37,241 nt of DNA from Ruminococcaceae bacterium UBA1741 (lineage in GTDB: Bacteria; Bacillota; Clostridia; Oscillospirales; Acutalibacteraceae), in contig DCHX01000010.1 in NCBI GenBank assembly GCA_002315685.1, positions 1 to 37,241 on the forward strand. Direction: 5' to 3'. A program made the translations under genes and the position numbers. Below the pieces are notes generated by a model. The model did not search any database, was not told where the DNA came from, and worked only from the letters and a program-made list of their open reading frames with translations. Of the stretch, positions 15,509 through 23,330 are shown in pieces. How positions within the stretch are numbered: position 1 is the first letter of the stretch; each line of letters opens with the position of its first letter.

Positions 15509-16132
15509 TTAAGTCATATCGACTACCGTTACATTTTTGCACATTTCCCCTAAATACTCCGACCAATAAAAACAGTCGGGCAGGGACAATTCTGTGCTAT
15601 CGCAGTTTTCGATTATATAAACCAAGTCGCTTCGTGTAATGTCGTTAGAAGAAATTGTTGAGGTAATCGCCTTGATAACCTCTTTTCTTAACTCTTTTGT
15701 ATCGTTGTCCGAAAGATATTCCGCCACCTGAACTCCCGTAAGGCGCACCTTTTCTTCCTCTATCTCAATATCAATTCCGCCTATCCTGTCAACAAAACCC
15801 GAAAGCAAATTAAAGTCGGCATAAACGGTGTAATCTACGGTATAGCCGTACTCTCCCTTTCTTGCTTTTTTGACATCATCCGTAATTACCGCCTTAATAG
15901 ACTCGTCTTCAAAATCAAGATAAACCAAAATTCCAAGCTCATCATCCATAGAAATTAAAACACCCGCATCATCAGGCAGACTTTTTTCATAAGGCTCATC
16001 TGTTTTTTCGGCTTTTACCTTTTTTTCGGTTGAATTTTTTGTTTTGTTAGTAAGATATGCGTATGCACCGCAAAGCAAAACGCACGAGCACAAAACAAAG
16101 GTTATTACGCCGGTTATTATTTTTTTAATCAT
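15509..16132 (-). CDS. Membrane-anchored protein with degenerate LytR-CpsA-Psr-like region
   Basis: This 207-residue protein has a basic N-terminus and one membrane helix (IITGVITFVLCSCVLLCGAYAYL), then a charged linker (residues 28-52) and an extracellular domain. The middle segment (NLLSGFVDRIGGIDIEIEEE, then LTGVQVAEYLSD) closely follows the LCP-domain pattern of a conserved GGI(D/E)V strand and a (L)TGxQAxxYxR helix. Intact LCP proteins are larger and carry conserved Arg/Asp residues that bind the polyprenyl pyrophosphate; here the first such segment reads LISMDDELGILVYLDFE and lacks the Arg-Ser-Asp signature. I therefore call it LCP-like and probably not a glycopolymer ligase. Its ribosome site lies in the terminator hairpin after mutS2. 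Confidence 0.7.
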   Translation of the reverse strand: MIKKIITGVITFVLCSCVLLCGAYAYLTNKTKNSTEKKVKAEKTDEPYEKSLPDDAGVLISMDDELGILVYLDFEDESIKAVITDDVKKARKGEYGYTVDYTVYADFNLLSGFVDRIGGIDIEIEEEKVRLTGVQVAEYLSDNDTKELRKEVIKAITSTISSNDITRSDLVYIIENCDSTELSLPDCFYWSEYLGEMCKNVTVVDMT

Positions 16133-16135
16133 AAA

Positions 16136-16174
16136 AAATCACCCATTTGTATTCTTTAACAAAACGGGTGATTT
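16136..16174 (-). terminator. Hairpin after mutS2 overlapping the next gene's ribosome site
   Basis: On the minus strand AAATCACCC (16174-16166) pairs perfectly with GGGTGATTT (16144-16136), loop 21 bases, followed by TTTTATG. It looks like the mutS2 terminator, but its 3' arm GGGTGAT is also the only plausible ribosome site for the gene starting at 16132. Confidence 0.72.
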
Positions 16175-16198
16175 ATTCTTTTATTATATATTAAATTT

Positions 16199-18583
16199 CT
16201 AATTTATTTCGGCAATAGTAACTCCCATTTCGCCCTCACCGAAAACACCGAGCCTAAAAGATTTTATACTCTTATTGCCTTTAAGATAGGAATGTACCGC
16301 TTTTCTCAAAACGCCTGTGCCTTTGCCGTGAATAATCGTAATAATCGTAATTCCGGACAAAACGGCTTGGTCTATATACCTGTCAAGCTCTAAAATCGCC
16401 TCATCACTTGCCATACCTCTTAGGTCAATTTCGCCCGAAACATTTCGCTCGGCTCTTGATTTTATACCCGACACATTTCTTGTCTTGCCTATTTCCTGCT
16501 TCGGCTTTGATTTCTTAAACAAAAGCCCGTCAAAGCCCACCCACATTTTCATAGAGCCGGACATTACAAGTGCCTTCTTGTTTTTCTCATTCACCTCAAT
16601 AACGGTAGCATCTCTGCCGATAGAGGCAATTACGACAATATCCCCTGATTTAGGCGGTTTTGTAAGCTTTTCTCCCGCAGTCTCATTCTCGATAGGGTCA
16701 GCCGTATCTTCCATTTCGCCGATGGCTTTTTTGTAGAGCTTTCGGGCATTTTCAGTAATTTTTGAAGAATTTTCCGCATTAAATTTCTTCTTCATCTCTT
16801 CAAGCTCGTTAAGAAGAATTGCTGAGCGGTTTCGAGCATCCTCGATAATATCATTCGCTTTTCTTCGACTGTCCTCGACAATTTTCTTTTGGCTTTTTTT
16901 AAGCTCGTTTTCAAGCTCATCATACCGCTTTTTAGACGCCTCTATTTCACTTTTAAGGCGAGTGGCGGCAATTCTTTCTTCCTCGGCTTTCTTTCTCTCG
17001 ATTTCAAGGGTTGACGCCAACCTTTCAAACCGAACATCTTCTTCGGAAAGCTCTCCCTTTGCAATTTCGATTATACCGTCCGAAAGACCTAATTTTTTAG
17101 AAATTGCGAAAGCATTTGAGCTGCCGGGTATTCCCACGATTAGCTTATAGGTAGGGCGAAGTGTTTCAACATCAAACTCACAAGCCGCGTTTTCAACCCT
17201 ATACGAGTCAAGCGCATAGGCTTTAAGCTCGGGATAGTGTGTAGTAGCAACCGTTTTGACACCCTTTTCGGCTAAATTCATTAAAATCGACTTTGCTATT
17301 GCCGCACCCTCAACCGGGTCGGTACCGGCGCAAAGCTCATCAAACAAAACAAGCGAATTATTATCGCAGTTTTTCAAAATAGAAACAATATTAACCATAT
17401 GCGACGAAAAGGTTGATAAAGACTGCTCTATCGACTGCTCATCGCCGATGTCGGCAAAAATCTTACCGAACACCGCAACCTCACTGCCGTCATCAACGGG
17501 AATCATAAGTCCGCACATAGTCATAAGACAAAAAAGTCCGATAGTTTTAAGGGTTACGGTTTTACCGCCCGTATTTGGTCCCGTAATCACAAGTGTATCA
17601 TAGTCCTTGCCGACTCCCACGGTTACGGGAACAACCTTTTTTTGAGCTATAAGCGGATGCCTTGCCCTTTTTAAGAATATGTTTCCGTTGTTATTAAGTT
17701 TGGGCACACTTCCGCCGATATTGTAAGCATACTTTGCCTTTGCAAAGATAATATCAAGCTCGATTACCGCCTCAAAGGATTTCGCAATAGTATCGCAAAA
17801 ATCCGCAACCTCTGCCGAAAGCTCGGCTAAAATTCTTGCTATTTCTTCAATTTCTTTAAGTTCAAGCACCCTCATTTCGTTGTTTGCCTCAACAACGCTC
17901 ATAGGCTCAATAAAAACCGTAGAGCCGGTTGAAGAGGTGTCGTGAACAATACCCTTTACCTCGCCCTTATGCTCGATTTTTACGGGTACTACATATCTTC
18001 CGTCCCTTTGGGTTACTATTGCCTCTCTTAAATATTTAGCGGTAGAGCCTCTTACAATTTTATCAAGCAAATCCTTAACCTTTGAGGAGCAAGCCGATTT
18101 TTTTCTTCTTATATCGTAAAGTGCCGAGGATGCTTTATCGTATATTTCGTCCTCCGACTTAATAACAAAGTTAATTCTATCCTCTAAATGCTTGTTCGGA
18201 TAAAGCTCACCGAAATAGCGGTCAATAAGCAGTTCGCCGCTTCCTATACAGTTTGCTCTCCACTCCTTTGCGGTTCTTACAACACGAAGCAAATCGCAAA
18301 CCGTCAAAAGCTCGTGAACCGAAAGAGAAGAATTAAGCTTACATCTTGAAATTATTAAAGGAATGTCGCCGTCAGCATAGAGCGAGGGGGCGGAAAAGCG
18401 TGAAATAAGTATATGCGCATCTTCGGTTTCGCTTAAAAGCCTCTTAACATCCTCAAAATCGTTTTTCGGGGAAAGCTCGGTTATTTTTTGCTTTGCAAGC
18501 GGAGAAAGCGCCTCTTGTGAAAGGCGTTCAAGTACACTGTTAAGTTCTAATGTTTTTGCGTGTTTTTGAAAATTAAAGTCCAT
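16199..18583 (-). CDS. mutS2: MutS2 (Smr-domain MutS homologue)
   Basis: This 794-residue protein has the MutS2 layout: no mismatch-binding domain I, a core/clamp region to about 300, an ABC ATPase domain with Walker A GPNTGGKT near residue 333, the DELCAGTDPVEG signature/Walker B and ATTHYPELKAYA, a long charged coiled coil (about 515-630), and a C-terminal Smr nuclease domain (from about 714: EIDLRGMASDEAI, then HGKGTGVLRKAVHSYL). Family members act on branched DNA or on collided ribosomes rather than in mismatch repair. The ATG has GAGGA eight bases upstream and lies 10 bp after recO, so it is in the phoH-recO operon. Confidence 0.96.
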   Translation of the reverse strand: MDFNFQKHAKTLELNSVLERLSQEALSPLAKQKITELSPKNDFEDVKRLLSETEDAHILISRFSAPSLYADGDIPLIISRCKLNSSLSVHELLTVCDLLRVVRTAKEWRANCIGSGELLIDRYFGELYPNKHLEDRINFVIKSEDEIYDKASSALYDIRRKKSACSSKVKDLLDKIVRGSTAKYLREAIVTQRDGRYVVPVKIEHKGEVKGIVHDTSSTGSTVFIEPMSVVEANNEMRVLELKEIEEIARILAELSAEVADFCDTIAKSFEAVIELDIIFAKAKYAYNIGGSVPKLNNNGNIFLKRARHPLIAQKKVVPVTVGVGKDYDTLVITGPNTGGKTVTLKTIGLFCLMTMCGLMIPVDDGSEVAVFGKIFADIGDEQSIEQSLSTFSSHMVNIVSILKNCDNNSLVLFDELCAGTDPVEGAAIAKSILMNLAEKGVKTVATTHYPELKAYALDSYRVENAACEFDVETLRPTYKLIVGIPGSSNAFAISKKLGLSDGIIEIAKGELSEEDVRFERLASTLEIERKKAEEERIAATRLKSEIEASKKRYDELENELKKSQKKIVEDSRRKANDIIEDARNRSAILLNELEEMKKKFNAENSSKITENARKLYKKAIGEMEDTADPIENETAGEKLTKPPKSGDIVVIASIGRDATVIEVNEKNKKALVMSGSMKMWVGFDGLLFKKSKPKQEIGKTRNVSGIKSRAERNVSGEIDLRGMASDEAILELDRYIDQAVLSGITIITIIHGKGTGVLRKAVHSYLKGNKSIKSFRLGVFGEGEMGVTIAEIN

Positions 18584-18593
18584 TAAATTATCC

Positions 18594-19331
18594 TCATTTT
18601 ATGAGTTTCAGAAATTCAAGTGTTGTAAATTTACGGTCGGTTTGATAAACAATATATCTTTCGGTAACATCCGAAAGCGCTTCCTCATAATCCTTAGGTA
18701 TGTTGAAAGAATAAAGTCTTTCAAACGGAGAATATACGATATGTCGCATAGCGGTCATAACGGTTTTGTTAATCTTAATATTCGAGTTTTCCGTATTACA
18801 GTCGTTGCAGTAGATTTTTCCGTTGCTTAAATCAAAGTGCATCAAGCCGTCCTCGAATTTTCCGCAGGTATCACAGGCAACAAGGCTCGGACAGTATCCC
18901 GAAATTGCGGCAATTCGAAATTCGGTAATCGCCTTTAATATAAGGGGCGGTTTTTTCTTTTCGGTCAGAAAATACAGCGAATTAAGAACAAGTCTTAAAA
19001 ACTCCTCCGCCGAGTTACCGCTCGGCTCGAAAACCGAGCAAAGCTCACAAAAATACTGCGCTACCGTAAGGTTGTAAATATCCTCTCCCGCACCGAAAAA
19101 AATCTTAATGGGTGTCGCTTCGCTTACCCTATATGTATCGCCCTTTTTTGAAAGAGCAAAATTTGAATACGATAAAAGTCCCGTGGCGCTTCCCCGTTTT
19201 GACTTTATGCTTTTTGCACCGCTCGCATACGCCTTTATTATGCCGTTATCAGCGGTAAGAATTGTAATCAGTCGGTCGGCTTCGCCCAAATTCGTTTCTT
19301 TTATTACTAATCCGTTTGTTACGGTTTTCAA
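18594..19331 (-). CDS. recO: DNA repair protein RecO
   Basis: This 245-residue recombination mediator loads RecA with RecR at single-strand gaps. An N-terminal OB-fold (NGLVIKETNLGEADRLITIL, then GIIKAYASGAKSIKSK) is followed by a helical domain with a zinc finger (CDTCGKFEDG, later YCNDCN). The frame opens at an ATG at 19355, but the TTG at 19331 has AGGAGG eight bases before it and gives the usual N-terminus, so I take TTG. Its first 83 bases overlap a small ORF in another frame that resembles yqzL. It lies downstream of era, as in many Firmicutes, and 10 bp before mutS2. Confidence 0.93.
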   Translation of the reverse strand: MKTVTNGLVIKETNLGEADRLITILTADNGIIKAYASGAKSIKSKRGSATGLLSYSNFALSKKGDTYRVSEATPIKIFFGAGEDIYNLTVAQYFCELCSVFEPSGNSAEEFLRLVLNSLYFLTEKKKPPLILKAITEFRIAAISGYCPSLVACDTCGKFEDGLMHFDLSNGKIYCNDCNTENSNIKINKTVMTAMRHIVYSPFERLYSFNIPKDYEEALSDVTERYIVYQTDRKFTTLEFLKLIK

Positions 19332-19434
19332 GCGAATCGCCTCCTGAATTTTCATATCTTTTGTTAGTAAAATTTATATAGTCCTGCGGTTTACCGCTTA
19401 TTAAAAATTTAAGCCATAACTCCTGCTCGTTCAA
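19249..19434 (-). CDS. YqzL-like small protein overlapping recO
   Basis: A TTG at 19434 with GAGGAAG about seven bases upstream opens a 61-codon frame. Residues 5-26 (ELWLKFLISGKPQDYINFTN) follow the pattern of Bacillus YqzL (Trp, then Phe, then a Gly-containing turn, then a Tyr-rich YxxYK-like stretch), and the position between era and recO is the one yqzL holds in Bacillus. The frame continues through the recO ribosome site and overlaps recO by 83 bp in another frame; the last third is basic and low in complexity. Only the N-terminal part is likely to be under selection. The call rests on position and a short pattern match. Confidence 0.5.
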   Translation of the reverse strand: MNEQELWLKFLISGKPQDYINFTNKRYENSGGDSLENRNKRISNKRNEFGRSRPTDYNSYR

Positions 19435-19498
19435 AAAACCACTTCCTCACAAACTCTATTATTTGTAAGTTTTTTGGGTTTATTTTTTCGATATGCAG

Positions 19499-20434
19499 TT
19501 AATTTTTGTCAATGTCAAGACCGAATGCGTGAATCATTCCGCGGTTGTTTCTCCAACCCTCTTTAACCTTAACCCATATCTTTACATTGGCACGAATACC
19601 GAAAAATCTTTCAATATCCTCTCTTGCCTTTGAGCCGATATTTTTAAGTCCCTGTCCGCCCTTGCCTATGATAATTCCCTTATGAGAATCCTTTTCGCAA
19701 AAGACAACCGCCTCGACATTAAGTATCGGCTCTCCCTTACTTGTGTCGGTTTCGTAAAACTTTTCTATATCAACCGCAATGCCGTGCGGAATTTCTTTTG
19801 CAAGACTTCTTAAAAGCTTTTCTCTTATAATTTCGGCAACCATTACCTTTTCGGATTGGTCGGTTATTTCGTCATCGGGGAAAAAGTGGGGCGCATCCTT
19901 TTCATAGCTTTTGATTTCGGAAAGTAAAATATCAATGCCGTTTCCCGTTTTTGCCGACAAGGGCACCACAGCATCAAAATTATGCAGTGAGGAATAAAGG
20001 GTAATAAGCTTTAAGATTTCTTCCTTGTTTACAAGCAGGTCTATTTTGTTAATAGCAAGAATAGCCGGCAGTTTTCTTTCCTTAATTCTATCAATAAGCT
20101 CTAATTCGGCACTCGGAATATTATCCGCATCAACCGTAAAGTGAGGCTTCGCGTCAACCACCAAAACCACCGCATCAACATCCGCCATTCCGTCCTTTAC
20201 CGCCTTCATCATATTTTCGCCCAAAAGGTTTTTAGGCTTATGAAGTCCCGGAGTATCAATAAAGACAAACTGGCTTTCGCCCTTTGTCAAAACACCCATA
20301 ATTCTCGTACGGGTAGTTTGAGGCTTGTTGGAAACAATGGCAATTTTTTGTCCCAGCATTTTATTCATTATAGAGGATTTTCCGACATTTGACCGTCCGA
20401 CAATAGTTACAAAAACCGATTTTTCGCTCATCAT
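19499..20434 (-). CDS. era: GTPase Era
   Basis: This 311-residue GTPase binds 16S rRNA and supports 30S maturation. G1 is GRSNVGKSS, the switch area includes PQTTRTRIMG, G3 is DTPGLH, G4 is NKID, and G5 is LSAKTGNG. The C-terminal KH domain has the KGIIIGKGGQGLKNIGSKAR loop and ends with VKVKEGWRNN. Its start overlaps the ybeY stop as TAATG; a second ATG follows at once. This is the conserved phoH-ybeY-era neighbourhood of Firmicutes, linking rRNA processing functions. Confidence 0.97.
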   Translation of the reverse strand: MMSEKSVFVTIVGRSNVGKSSIMNKMLGQKIAIVSNKPQTTRTRIMGVLTKGESQFVFIDTPGLHKPKNLLGENMMKAVKDGMADVDAVVLVVDAKPHFTVDADNIPSAELELIDRIKERKLPAILAINKIDLLVNKEEILKLITLYSSLHNFDAVVPLSAKTGNGIDILLSEIKSYEKDAPHFFPDDEITDQSEKVMVAEIIREKLLRSLAKEIPHGIAVDIEKFYETDTSKGEPILNVEAVVFCEKDSHKGIIIGKGGQGLKNIGSKAREDIERFFGIRANVKIWVKVKEGWRNNRGMIHAFGLDIDKN

Positions 20435-20916
20435 TACACCTTTTTAACCGAGAGTCCCATACCGTCTAAAACGGCATTTTGTTTTTCTCGCATTATTCTT
20501 TCTTCCGTTTCGTTGTTTATATGGTCATAGCCTAATAAATGGAGCATAGAATGAACGGTCAAAAACGCTATTTCCCGCTCAATTCCGTGTCCGTACAAGT
20601 CGGCTTGGGCTTTGGCGTGGTCAACCGAAATAATGACATCGCCGAGCATACAGGCGTTATTTTCGGGGTTTATGTCATACTCCCCGTTTTCGCCGAGCGG
20701 AAAAGACAGTACATCGGTCGATTTTTCAATACCTCTGAAATTTGTGTTAAGCTGTTTTATTTCGCCGTCATCCACAAATGTAACATCAACCTGCGCGTCC
20801 TTTTGAAAATTTTCATATTCAAGCACCGCTTTACAAGCTTTTTTTACCAAATTCTTTGTGTCTGCCGAAATTTTTTCGTCCTTATACCTATTTACAATAC
20901 TAACCTTAACCTTCAT
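20434..20916 (-). CDS. ybeY: Endoribonuclease YbeY (rRNA maturation factor)
   Basis: This 160-residue metalloprotein has the three-histidine zinc motif in HSMLHLLGYDH near its end and the upstream ADVSFxGL-like core (STDVLSFPLGE; MLGDVIISVDHAKAQA). It takes part in 16S rRNA 3'-end maturation and ribosome quality control. The gene overlaps phoH by 11 bp at its start and era by one base at its end, so the three are translationally chained. Confidence 0.96.
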   Translation of the reverse strand: MKVKVSIVNRYKDEKISADTKNLVKKACKAVLEYENFQKDAQVDVTFVDDGEIKQLNTNFRGIEKSTDVLSFPLGENGEYDINPENNACMLGDVIISVDHAKAQADLYGHGIEREIAFLTVHSMLHLLGYDHINNETEERIMREKQNAVLDGMGLSVKKV

Positions 20917-21871
20917 TGCGTTTATTATCCTTTTCGTATGCCTTAATTATATCTCCGACAAGCCTATGCCTTACAACATCCTTTGCGGTAAGCTTAACGG
21001 TTTCAATTCCCTCAATATTTTTAAGAATTTGAACGGCTTGTTTAAGTCCCGATTTTTTGCCGTCGGGGAGGTCAATTTGAGTAACATCGCCCGTAACTAC
21101 TATTTTTGAATTAAATCCCAAACGGGTTAAAAACATTTTCATTTGTTCTCTTGTGGTATTTTGCGCCTCATCAAGAATAATAAAACTGTCATCAAGAGTT
21201 CTGCCCCTCATATAGGCAAGAGGTGCTACCTCAATATCTCCCCGCTCATGACAGCGGTTAAAGTTTTCGGCACCAAGCATATCAAAAAGCGCATCATACA
21301 ACGGTCTTAAATACGGGTCAACCTTTTGTTGCAGGTCGCCCGGCAAAAAACCGAGCTTTTCTCCCGCCTCTACCGCAGGACGGGTTAAAACAATTCGGTT
21401 TACGGTTTTAGCTCTGAAAGCCGACACCGCAAGAGCTACCGCCAAATAGGTTTTTCCCGTTCCCGCGGGGCCTACACCTATCGTAACGGTATTTTTCTTA
21501 ATAGCCTCGATATATTTTTTCTGTCCTAATGTTTTGGGTTTTACGGGCTTTCCCTTAGAGGTTACGCAAATACAGTCGGAATCAATAAGCTTATCAAGCT
21601 CGGCTTCGCTTCCGTCATCAACCATATCAATAACCGAAGTTACCGACTGTTCATTTATGGTTTCGCCCTTATTTATCATAGCGATAAGGCATTTAATCGC
21701 CCTCTCGGCTTTTGACACATTTTCGGTTTCTCCGCACACCTTAATTTGTCCCGAATAGGATGTAATTTTAACGCCGTATTGCTTTTCAATACGGTTAATA
21801 TTACTATCAAAATTTCCGAACAAATCAACCAACTGTTCCATTCTTTCAATGTCAATATATTGTTCAAACAA
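20906..21871 (-). CDS. phoH: PhoH-like ATPase
   Basis: This 321-residue protein has an N-terminal KH-like/PhoH-specific region and a P-loop ATPase with Walker A GPAGTGKTYLAVALAV near residue 132 and Walker B FIILDEAQNTT. It is the PhoH/YbeZ type usually found next to ybeY, a likely RNA helicase or ATPase in ribosome maturation. The start is a TTG at 21871 with AGAGGTG upstream; an internal ATG ten codons on has a poorer site. It is the first gene after a good promoter and appears to head the operon running to mutS2. Confidence 0.94.
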   Translation of the reverse strand: MFEQYIDIERMEQLVDLFGNFDSNINRIEKQYGVKITSYSGQIKVCGETENVSKAERAIKCLIAMINKGETINEQSVTSVIDMVDDGSEAELDKLIDSDCICVTSKGKPVKPKTLGQKKYIEAIKKNTVTIGVGPAGTGKTYLAVALAVSAFRAKTVNRIVLTRPAVEAGEKLGFLPGDLQQKVDPYLRPLYDALFDMLGAENFNRCHERGDIEVAPLAYMRGRTLDDSFIILDEAQNTTREQMKMFLTRLGFNSKIVVTGDVTQIDLPDGKKSGLKQAVQILKNIEGIETVKLTAKDVVRHRLVGDIIKAYEKDNKRNEG

Positions 21872-21893
21872 AAGCGCAACACCTCTTTATGTT

Positions 21894-21923
21894 ATTTTAC
21901 CACAAAATCATTTGCATTGTCAA
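21894..21923 (-). promoter_or_regulatory. Promoter of the phoH-ybeY-era-recO-mutS2 operon
   Basis: On the minus strand TTGACA (21923-21918) and TAAAAT (21899-21894) are 18 bases apart. The start site near 21887 puts the ribosome site almost at the 5' end of the transcript. Confidence 0.72.
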
Positions 21924-21965
21924 TCAAGTCAAAAAAGGGGGCTGTAAAAAAACAGAAGTAAATTT

Positions 21966-22010
21966 TCAAACTAAATATAACAGTGCAATATTAAGTTGCA
22001 TTTAGTTTGA
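21966..22010. repeat. Inverted repeat at the edge of the remnant patch
   Basis: TCAAACTAAAT (21966-21976) and ATTTAGTTTGA (22000-22010) are perfect 11-bp inverted copies. An inner pair TGCAA (21984-21988)/TTGCA (21996-22000) lies within the loop. There is no T run, so it is not an ordinary terminator. It could be an end or structural element of a decayed mobile sequence; that is inference. Confidence 0.5.
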
Positions 22011-22068
22011 GAACTTACTCTATTATTAAAATTAAATAGACATTCTTGACATGCGTTATCAAATATGA

Positions 22069-22287
22069 TATGCCAAAACCCGTTCAAATCCTTACGGCGT
22101 GTCCTATGAGAGTATTTGCACCGAAATTATGGGAGTAAAACAAAAAAACCAACTCCGAAAACTGATTGATTTTAGATTCACCCGTCATCCAAGTATAAAT
22201 TTACCCGAAGAACGCTTGACGGCGATTGAAAAGCATATACAAAATAGAGTTAGAAAACTACTCTCGCTTCCCGCTATATCTAAATAA
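22069..22287 (+). pseudogene. Coding remnant of unknown origin (C-terminal fragment)
   Basis: The frame runs from a TGA at 22066-22068 to TAA at 22285-22287. It gives about 72 residues beginning YAKTRSNPYGVSYESI and continuing with a basic, helix-rich stretch (VKQKNQLRKLIDFRF, then EERLTAIEKHIQNRVRKLL). There is no in-frame ATG before the first residues; the first usable start is a GTG at 22099 without a ribosome site. A weak TTGACA (22046-22051) lies upstream. The composition is protein-like, so I read it as the end of a lost gene. I do not recognise the family. The rest of 21924-22368, a stretch of more than 300 bases, holds only inverted repeats and a terminator. Confidence 0.45.
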
Positions 22288-22294
22288 TATAACA

Positions 22295-22336
22295 AAACAG
22301 CAGTTTGTAAGCTTATCTACATACTGCTGTTTTTAT
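22295..22336. terminator. Strong bidirectional terminator after the transketolase genes
   Basis: AAACAGCAGT (22295-22304) pairs with ACTGCTGTTT (22323-22332), extended inside by TGTA (22306-22309)/TACA (22318-22321) after one mismatch. TTTTAT follows on the plus strand and TTTTGTTATATT on the minus strand. It is well placed to end the long minus-strand operon. Confidence 0.85.
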
Positions 22337-22368
22337 CTGCTGTTGTTTTAGAACCCCGATAATATAGG

Positions 22369-23316
22369 TTATTTTTTAAGAGCGATTGCTTTCTTTGCTT
22401 TTTCTGCAATATTTACGGCACGAAGTCCGAATTCGTCAAGAAGTTTAGGTGCCGGTCCCGAATGACCGAATACATCATAAACACCGAGCTTTACAACCGG
22501 AACGGGACATTCCTCGCCGACAACCTCGCCGACAGCACTTCCGAGACCGCCGATTACGGAATGTTCCTCGGCAGTAACAATAGCGCCGGTTTCTTTTGCC
22601 GCCTTAATAACGATTTCCTTATCAAGAGGCTTAATGGTAGCCATATTAATAACACGGGCATTTATACCCTCCGCCTTTAACAGCTCGTGAGCTTGGAGAG
22701 CCTCGTTTACCATAAGTCCGGTAGCAATAATCGTAACATCATTACCTTCTTTAAGCTCAACACCCTTGCCGATTTCAAACTTATAATTGTCATCGAAAAT
22801 AATCGGAACGGCAAGTCTGCCGAATCTCAAATAAACAGGACCGTCGCAGTCTAATGCCGCAAAAACAGCCATACGAGCCTCGGTAGCATCAGCCGGATTT
22901 ATAATAGTCATACCGGGTATTGTTCGCATAAGAGCAATATCCTCACAGCATTGGTGTGTAGCACCGTCCTCGCCAACCGAAATTCCGGCGTGGGTAGCAC
23001 CGATTACCACATTAAGATGAGGATAACCGATAGAGTTTCTAACCTGCTCAAAGGCACGGCCTGCCGCAAACATAGCAAACGAGCTTACTATAACCTTTTT
23101 GCCCGTTGTAGCAATTCCGGCGGCAATACCCATAAGGTTTTGTTCCGCAATACCGCAATCATAGAATCTATCGGGAAAATTCTTTTTGAACATACCCGTT
23201 TGTGTAGCGGCCGCAAGGTCGGCATCCATTACAATAAAGTCATCACGAACATTTCCAAGCTCAACAAGAGCCTCGCCGTAGCCCACTCTTGTTGCAACAC
23301 TTTTAACCTCTGACAT
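22369..23316 (-). CDS. Transketolase, C-terminal subunit
   Basis: This 315-residue protein carries the pyrimidine-binding and C-terminal domains of transketolase. Motifs include MDADLAAATQTGMFKK, the AEQNLMGIAAGIATTGK segment with the catalytic Glu that activates thiamine diphosphate, and THAGISVGEDGATHQ. Together with the adjoining N-terminal subunit it forms one complete transketolase, which moves two-carbon ketol units between sugar phosphates. The genes are 14 bp apart. Split transketolases are common in Clostridia. Related two-subunit proteins sometimes act as DXP-synthase-like or apulose enzymes, but the split pair here has normal transketolase motifs. Confidence 0.93.
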   Translation of the reverse strand: MSEVKSVATRVGYGEALVELGNVRDDFIVMDADLAAATQTGMFKKNFPDRFYDCGIAEQNLMGIAAGIATTGKKVIVSSFAMFAAGRAFEQVRNSIGYPHLNVVIGATHAGISVGEDGATHQCCEDIALMRTIPGMTIINPADATEARMAVFAALDCDGPVYLRFGRLAVPIIFDDNYKFEIGKGVELKEGNDVTIIATGLMVNEALQAHELLKAEGINARVINMATIKPLDKEIVIKAAKETGAIVTAEEHSVIGGLGSAVGEVVGEECPVPVVKLGVYDVFGHSGPAPKLLDEFGLRAVNIAEKAKKAIALKK

Positions 23317-23330
23317 ATTCTTTGCCTCCC

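Noticed and set aside
22046..22074. Promoter for the coding remnant (TTGACA, 17 bases, TATGCC)
   Set aside because: The -10 matches only half of the consensus and no start codon with a ribosome site follows; kept only as a remark in the remnant finding.
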